Source: Panagrolaimus kolymaensis (Eukaryota; Nematoda; Chromadorea; Rhabditida; Panagrolaimidae). Taken from it: a DNA stretch of 64,000 bases. Positions within the stretch are counted from its first letter, which is position 1; the number at the start of each line of letters is the position of its first letter. The stretch is from the NCBI GenBank assembly GCA_028622995.1, contig JAJQJQ010000077.1, positions 546,541-610,540 on the forward strand. Direction: 5' to 3'. This document shows, one piece after another, positions 58,296-64,000 of this stretch. A program made the translations under genes and the position numbers. The notes beneath the pieces were generated by a model. It made no database searches, was not told the DNA's origin, and worked only from the letters and a program-made list of their open reading frames with translations.

Positions 58296-61073
58296 GTGCC
58301 GTCTTGGTGGAGAAACCGCCGCCAGGAGGGTCATCCCAATTGGTTTAAAAAAACTCTAATTTCGAAACCTTTTAACTTTTATAAAAATTACATAGCAACT
58401 ATATCAAAGGAAAGAAGAAAAAGAATCATAAAACCATTTAAAACTACAGATCAAGAAGGATACAAGTGTAAAAAGAAAAACTGTAAAGTATGTCCTAGAT
58501 TAAATAATCGTAATTTTGTTGAAAGCAGCGTAACTAAAGATAAATATTTAACCTGTAAAACCAATAAATTTAATTGCTGTTCAAATAATTTAGTTTATCT
58601 CTTAACTTGTAAAATATGCAAAAAGCAATATGTAGGAGAAACAAAAAGAAAATTAAAACAAAGAATTAGCGAACATTTAAATAACATCAAAAATGGAACT
58701 GAAAAAACTGTCTTATGCCAACATTTTATAAATCATGAAAATAATGATTTTGAAATAGATGTCCTGGATAATATTGATTTAGAAGATAGACAAACTCGCT
58801 TAAATACCGAAGACACATGGATCAGACTTTTAATGACTGCATATCCATATGGATTAAACGACAATATTAAGGCAATAGGAAACCTAACAAATTTATCTTT
58901 AATAAAAGAAAAATTAGATAAATTGCCATATTTTAATTTCAACTTTCCACGAATAAAAAACACAAGAGGCAATAACAGAAAACGAAAAAAGAAGTTAAAT
59001 AATACTAGCTCAACCGAAATAAAAAATAAAATCATCACAGCTGAAACAAACGAATTATTCCAACTTTATTACAACACCTCCAAAAATATTAAAAATAAAT
59101 TAACTAAAGACGAAAATACTTTGACATTTAAAAAAAACGATTTAAAACTATTAAGTTTTAAAACTAATGATAAGAAATCTAGAATGGTAACAAATAATTT
59201 TCTAAACATAAGTCTAACTCATATCCATCCAGTCCTGGATAAAATTAAACTTGGAAAAATTTTAAACAAAATATTAAAAGAAAACCAAATAATATTACAC
59301 GACAATGCTAAGTTCAGAATAATTAAAAAATGTCTGCCACCGATCAGTACTAAAGTTTTTAATTACAACCAATTTTTAAATAACCTCACTATAAATCAAG
59401 TTAAAGAAATCAACACCTCTAAATGTATGTGTTCACCAGAACATCCATACTTTGATAACCACCATAAACATATCATAACGGGGGATATTAACTTTATAAA
59501 AAATCTTAATCTTAAAAAAACACTAAAAATGGGTACTAAATTTAGAGATATAAATATTGTAACAAAAAAAGAAATCGAAGAAGAAATAAATAAAGTCTTC
59601 TGCCAATTTCAAAATAAACTAATTAAAAAATATAAAATCACTAACAAACAAGCCTTAAAATTGGAAAAACTTTGGAAAAAAGAAATAAAAAAACTCGCTA
59701 AATCTCTTTTCTTTAACTTAAACAAAAATAAACCAATTTTCAACCAAAAAGCCAAAAAAGAACTTGAAAACATTAAAAAACATTTTATTATTACAACGGC
59801 CGATAAAGCAACAAATAACTATGCATTTACTTGCAAAAAACTATACGTTGAAAGTCTGCAAAAAGAATTAGGATGGGATAAAGAAAATATTAAAGGTAAT
59901 GACACTTATAAAATAAGCGAAATAAATTTAGACGAAGTTTATACAAAATGCTGCATACTTAACGAAAACAGAAAAATAAAAATGAATTGTGAAAAAGAAA
60001 AAGTTATTCCAAAAATTTACGCAATACCCAAGTTGCATAAAACCCCAATAAAATTCAGATTTATTACAGGTGCAAGTAATAGCGGAATTAAAGAACTATC
60101 AAAAAAACTACAACAAATATTAAAACATTTTAAAAACCAATTAAAAAATTATTGCAAAGTTATTGAAAATAGGACAAGCTTAAAAAATTATTGGTCAATA
60201 AAAAACAGTCAAGAGTTCATTGAAAAAATAGAAAATTTAACAAAAAAAGATAATTTAAAATTATTTTGCGCTGATTTTAACAACTTATTTACTAATTTAC
60301 CTCACACCGTTGTAATTCAAAACATAAGCAACCTAATTGAATTATGCTTTAAAAACAGTAAAAAGGAATATTTAAAAGTTGGATATAATTACTGCCAATT
60401 CAGGGAAGCAAAAGAAAATGGGATGGAAAATTGCTTTACTAAAGAAGATATCATGGATTTACTAATTCAAACACTTGATAATAGCTATGCAAAATTCGCC
60501 ACAATAATTTTTAAACAAATCAATGGAATTCCACAAGGCAATAACGCTTCACCTGAAATTGCAGATTTAACTTTGACTATGATGGAATACAAATACTGTC
60601 ATAATAAAGAAAACCAATTTTTTGTAAAAAATATTGCTCCATCCAGATACATGGACGACATAATTGTAATCAACCATAAAAATATCGACTTTCAAAAAAT
60701 TGCCAATAATATTTACCATGAAAGTTTAACACTCGAAACTACACATGAATCCGAATTTAAAACAAATTACCTCGATATTACGGTTGAATTAAATCAAGGA
60801 ATCAACTACAATTTATATAATAAAACTGACGCATACACCTTTGACGTGCTTAGATACTCAAATTATCGCTCAAATATTCCTACAGTTTATAAACATAACA
60901 TAATTGAGGGAGAAACATTAAGAACAGCGAGAGTTTCAAGCAATAAACATAACTTTAAAAACGCCTATGAAAATCTAGAAAACCTACTGATACGCAATAA
61001 TTACCATAAAGAAACAATCAAAAAACACAAGAATAAAGTTCTAAACAAACACAAATACTTTAACTTCATTTAA
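58296..61073 (+). CDS. Penelope-like GIY-YIG/RT protein, copy 3
   Basis: 925 codons, translation identical to copies 1 and 2. Confidence 0.92.
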   Translation: MPSWWRNRRQEGHPNWFKKTLISKPFNFYKNYIATISKERRKRIIKPFKTTDQEGYKCKKKNCKVCPRLNNRNFVESSVTKDKYLTCKTNKFNCCSNNLVYLLTCKICKKQYVGETKRKLKQRISEHLNNIKNGTEKTVLCQHFINHENNDFEIDVLDNIDLEDRQTRLNTEDTWIRLLMTAYPYGLNDNIKAIGNLTNLSLIKEKLDKLPYFNFNFPRIKNTRGNNRKRKKKLNNTSSTEIKNKIITAETNELFQLYYNTSKNIKNKLTKDENTLTFKKNDLKLLSFKTNDKKSRMVTNNFLNISLTHIHPVLDKIKLGKILNKILKENQIILHDNAKFRIIKKCLPPISTKVFNYNQFLNNLTINQVKEINTSKCMCSPEHPYFDNHHKHIITGDINFIKNLNLKKTLKMGTKFRDINIVTKKEIEEEINKVFCQFQNKLIKKYKITNKQALKLEKLWKKEIKKLAKSLFFNLNKNKPIFNQKAKKELENIKKHFIITTADKATNNYAFTCKKLYVESLQKELGWDKENIKGNDTYKISEINLDEVYTKCCILNENRKIKMNCEKEKVIPKIYAIPKLHKTPIKFRFITGASNSGIKELSKKLQQILKHFKNQLKNYCKVIENRTSLKNYWSIKNSQEFIEKIENLTKKDNLKLFCADFNNLFTNLPHTVVIQNISNLIELCFKNSKKEYLKVGYNYCQFREAKENGMENCFTKEDIMDLLIQTLDNSYAKFATIIFKQINGIPQGNNASPEIADLTLTMMEYKYCHNKENQFFVKNIAPSRYMDDIIVINHKNIDFQKIANNIYHESLTLETTHESEFKTNYLDITVELNQGINYNLYNKTDAYTFDVLRYSNYRSNIPTVYKHNIIEGETLRTARVSSNKHNFKNAYENLENLLIRNNYHKETIKKHKNKVLNKHKYFNFI

Positions 61074-61135
61074 CTGAACAAATAAGAAATACAAAAAGTT
61101 ACATAAGTTTATTTGAATATTACTTACAAAGACAA

Positions 61136-61878
61136 AATATACAAAACAAGATAAAATGCATTAAACAAAAGTTAAAATTTACAATTAGATTCTTTATTTT
61201 AACAATATCAAAAGTTTTAGGTTCATCAGCTCCTACTTTAATTGTATTACCTTAAGCAGAACAAAAGGTACAGCATTAATCTTCTTTTGATGCAGCATAT
61301 CCTTGAACATAGCGATCAATTCTTGCTTGATAATTAATCCAATCTTCCGTTTCTTCATTGAACTATTTGATAAACATCGTTGAACATCAATTCGACCATT
61401 AACTTTAAACAGCTTTGGCTTGAACGTTTTCAGGCGATGAAGTGAATCCATAACATTATTAACCAATAGCGAACCAAGTTTAACTTTAATGAATTTCTTT
61501 TCAGTTTTACCAAGATATTCTGGAGATCCAACAGCGGTTGATGAATAATTTTTATCCAAAATATGATCCAGTAATTCAAACACGCCATTGAGCAATAATT
61601 TACGATTATCCTTTCTATTGTTTGTAAGTGCAAAATCAACATTGTAAATCATCAAAAATTCTTTTGAATTATCTGCATCCAATCGATGAACAACGGGAGC
61701 CAATACATTAACAACTGAAGACAATTTATCAATTTGATCCTAAAAAACAAAAAGTAAAAGATGAGAAAATTATATAAATTATAAAACATACCTGCAAGTC
61801 CAAATTAGGCATTTTGGCTCCTGAATGCATTCCTTCATCACCATTAATATCACGTTCAATTGGTCGCTTCTGTGGCAT
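61136..61878 (-). pseudogene. Convergent small spliced gene, copy 3, frameshifted
   Basis: It starts at 61876-61878. One T is missing in a TTT run at about 61251-61253, so the frame ends early at 61233 after 163 codons from the first internal Met. A 6-base insertion lies further on at about 61190, and the intron lost one A. The pattern looks like sequencing error rather than decay. Confidence 0.55.
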
Positions 61879-62115
61879 TTCTTGAATTAGCTTTAGAATT
61901 CTAACAATTATTGGATGATACTAAACATTGCTTCAAAACAACAACGATAAAATATTATTGCTCTTATGCATATAAAGCCAAAATAACCACTTCCTTTTTT
62001 CAATCTTCAAAAAATTTATTTTTTCTCTAATTTCTTTTTCCCTTTTTTTCAACTTTCATCATCGCTCAACTAAACTCTTTAATTTATTATAATTTTATTT
62101 CAACCTTAGACCATC

Positions 62116-62222
62116 GAACTCTACTGATGAGGCCCAACGATGCAGGTTTCCTTTTCAAACAAATGTAAAATACAAATTTACTTTTATAATTAGGATGTTT
62201 AGGGTTCAGGGCCGAAACATCC
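62116..62222 (+). ncRNA. Hammerhead-type ribozyme motif, copy 4
   Basis: All core and stem bases are kept although neighbouring homopolymers carry deletions. Confidence 0.75.
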
Positions 62223-63307
62223 AAAAATAATAAAACCATAAAAATTCAATCTTAAAGATCTCGCTTTAATGTGTTTTTTTTAAGTTGAATTTTATTTATT
62301 TCCAATGTCATTAACTAAGTTATTGCATTAGCAAAGCTTAGCTAACAACCTTAATGCTGTTATGACATTCATTCATTTATATTTTTGATTTTTTTAACAT
62401 TCAAAAATCAATAAATCAAAAAAATTCAATCTTAAAGATCTCGCTTTAAAGTGATTTTTTTAAGTTGAATTTTATTTATTCACAATGTCATTAAACTAAG
62501 TTATTGCATTAGCAAAGCTTAGCTAACAGCCTTAATGCTGTTGTGACATTTATTTACAATTTTGATTTTTGATTTTATTTCTTTAACTATCATAACCTAA
62601 AGTCTTCAAGTAATTGCTTTTAATGCAATTCTTGCACAACCTTAATGTTGTGTTGACTTTTTTACAAAACTTTTTTATTTTTTGTAATTTGTTGATTTAC
62701 TTCCAAATTGATGTGAGGTTGAAAAAGCCCACTCTTTGGAATAAATCTACGAACCCAGGAAATTAAAATTTCATTTATAAAATTCCTTTCACTATAAATT
62801 AAAACTTCCTGAGTGAACTCTGCTTATAACAATAATTTATAATTTTCATTTAAATAATGCCCGCTTTGGAATTCGAAAGAATTCCAAGAACCCGACATCC
62901 ACACTGTTTATAAACCTTATTCTTTCATCCCACACAAAATGTGACTTAAATTACTCTTTCAACATTATTTCAGCTTACAACTTATAATTTTATTCAATTA
63001 AAATTATTTAATCTTAACCATTCTTTCTCTTTCCTTCTTTCCTCTCTTCATAAAGGGCAATTCAAAAACCCTAAATCTGTACAATATATATTTAATAATT
63101 TCCTTCTTATTCTTTCTTCGAAATTAGTTATAACTTACAAAATTATTCAAATATGGTTATTAAACGGATTCAACGTGAACCGTTCAACTGCCTTGAGTGA
63201 TAAAAGTGGAGATCCGGACGGGAGGGATCTGACCATGCTGCCAGCAGTTGTAAAAAATACGGTTTTCATGCCTGTACCGAGAGAGGCCGCTCTCTAAAAC
63301 ACATCTC

Positions 63308-64000
63308 GTGCCGTCTTGGTGGAGAAACCGCCGCCAGGAGGGTCATCCCAATTGGTTAAAAAAAACTCTAATTTCGAAACCTTTTAACTTTTATAAAAAT
63401 TACATAGCAACTATATCAAAGGAAAGAAGAAAAAGAATCATAAAACCATTTAAAACTACAGATCAAGAAGGATACAAGTGTAAAAAGAAAAACTGTAAAG
63501 TATGTCCTAGATTAAATAATCGTAATTTTGTTGAAAGCAGCGTAACTAAAGATAAATATTTAACCTGTAAAACCAATAAATTTAATTGCTGTTCAAATAA
63601 TTAGTTTATCTCTTAACTTGTAAAATATGCAAAAAGCAATATGTAGGAGAAACAAAAAGAAAATTAAAACAAAGAATTAGCGAACATTTAAATAACATCA
63701 AAAATGGAACTGAAAAAACTGTCTTATGCCAACATTTTATAAATCATGAAAATAATGATTTTGAAATAGATGTCCTGGATAATATTGATTTAGAAGATAG
63801 ACAAACTCGCTTAAATACCGAAGACACATGGATCAGACTTTTAATGACTGCATATCCATATGGATTAAACGACAATATTAAGGCAATAGGAAACCTAACA
63901 AATTTATCTTTAATAAAAGAAAAATTAGATAAATTGCCATATTTTAATTTCAACTTTCCACGAATAAAAAACACAAGAGGCAATAACAGAAAACGAAAAA
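63308..64000 (+). pseudogene. Penelope-like GIY-YIG/RT protein, copy 4, frameshifted and cut by window end
   Basis: From the GTG at 63308 the frame matches the other copies for 98 codons, with one Phe-to-Leu change at residue 17. A missing T at about 63601 then gives a TAG stop just before the LVYLL strand of the GIY-YIG domain. The matching sequence continues in another frame to the window end. Because the change is a homopolymer deletion, it may be an assembly error. Confidence 0.7.

Larger units (their letters stand above)
56872..61891 (+). mobile_element. Penelope-like element unit, copy 3
   Basis: 5020 bp. It matches copies 1-2 until about 61190; after that it has a small insertion and single-base deletions. 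Confidence 0.9.
46840..64000 (+). repeat. Head-to-tail array of a 5016-bp composite unit (3 full copies plus a partial)
   Basis: Unit starts, each TTTAGAATTCTAAC, lie at 46840, 51856, 56872 and 61892. The first two units are 5016 bp each, and the coding regions of copies 1-3 translate identically. The third unit is 5020 bp because of small indels near its end, and the fourth is cut by the window. Each unit holds a regulatory leader, a reverse-transcriptase ORF on the plus strand and a small spliced gene on the minus strand. Penelope-like elements are known to occur in tandem arrangements. Confidence 0.95.
61892..64000 (+). mobile_element. Penelope-like element unit, copy 4 (cut by window end)
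   Basis: Same order as the other copies, but many homopolymers have lost one base (for example at about 62083, 62102, 62312, 62384, 63053 and 63156). Confidence 0.88.

Overview
This window is strongly AT-rich eukaryotic DNA, almost certainly from a nematode. Short introns with GT..AG ends break nearly every gene. A seven-transmembrane gene has the layout of the nematode-only Srh chemoreceptors, a DUF229 (alkaline-phosphatase-like) gene is present, and two F-box/LRR-like genes resemble families I recall from panagrolaimids. Clade IV (Panagrolaimidae) is my best guess; it rests on memory of family style, not on a search.

Region 1 (1-17400) is a gene-dense arm with genes on both strands: a partial LRR-like gene with an acidic tail (1-1112), an Arg/Tyr-rich hypothetical protein (1656-2583), a DUF229 gene (3136-6718, minus), an F-box-like gene with a frameshift and a membrane-spanning tail (8140-9308, minus), an Srh-type receptor (9989-12224) with a 195-bp hAT-type MITE in its first intron, a second F-box-like gene (12491-13618, minus), a decayed trypsin-like protease (about 14341-14854, minus) and a second LRR-like gene with an acidic tail (15326-16766).

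Region 2 (17401-25593) is one 16-exon protein kinase gene on the minus strand, interrupted near its 3' end by a complete 4010-bp hAT transposon with 454-bp inverted repeats, an 8-bp target duplication and a full spliced transposase.

Region 3 (about 26576-46839) is a 20-kb satellite array. Monomers of about 136, 134 and 107 bp share an invariant core, and the middle of the array is organised as a 376-bp trimeric higher-order repeat.

Region 4 (46840-64000) is a head-to-tail array of a 5016-bp unit: two copies of exactly that length, a third of 5020 bp and a fourth cut by the window edge. Each unit carries a Penelope-like retroelement whose protein has an N-terminal GIY-YIG nuclease followed by a reverse transcriptase, plus a small spliced gene on the opposite strand. 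The 5' leader contains every element of a hammerhead ribozyme, but the three strand blocks are in the reverse of the usual order. A canonical fold would then need two tandem units, or a cis fold of unusual topology. I regard this as the most interesting signal in the window. The leader also has covarying hairpins, and the reverse-transcriptase frame has no in-frame AUG at its start. From about 61190 to the window end the array shows clustered homopolymer deletions that look like unpolished long-read sequence.
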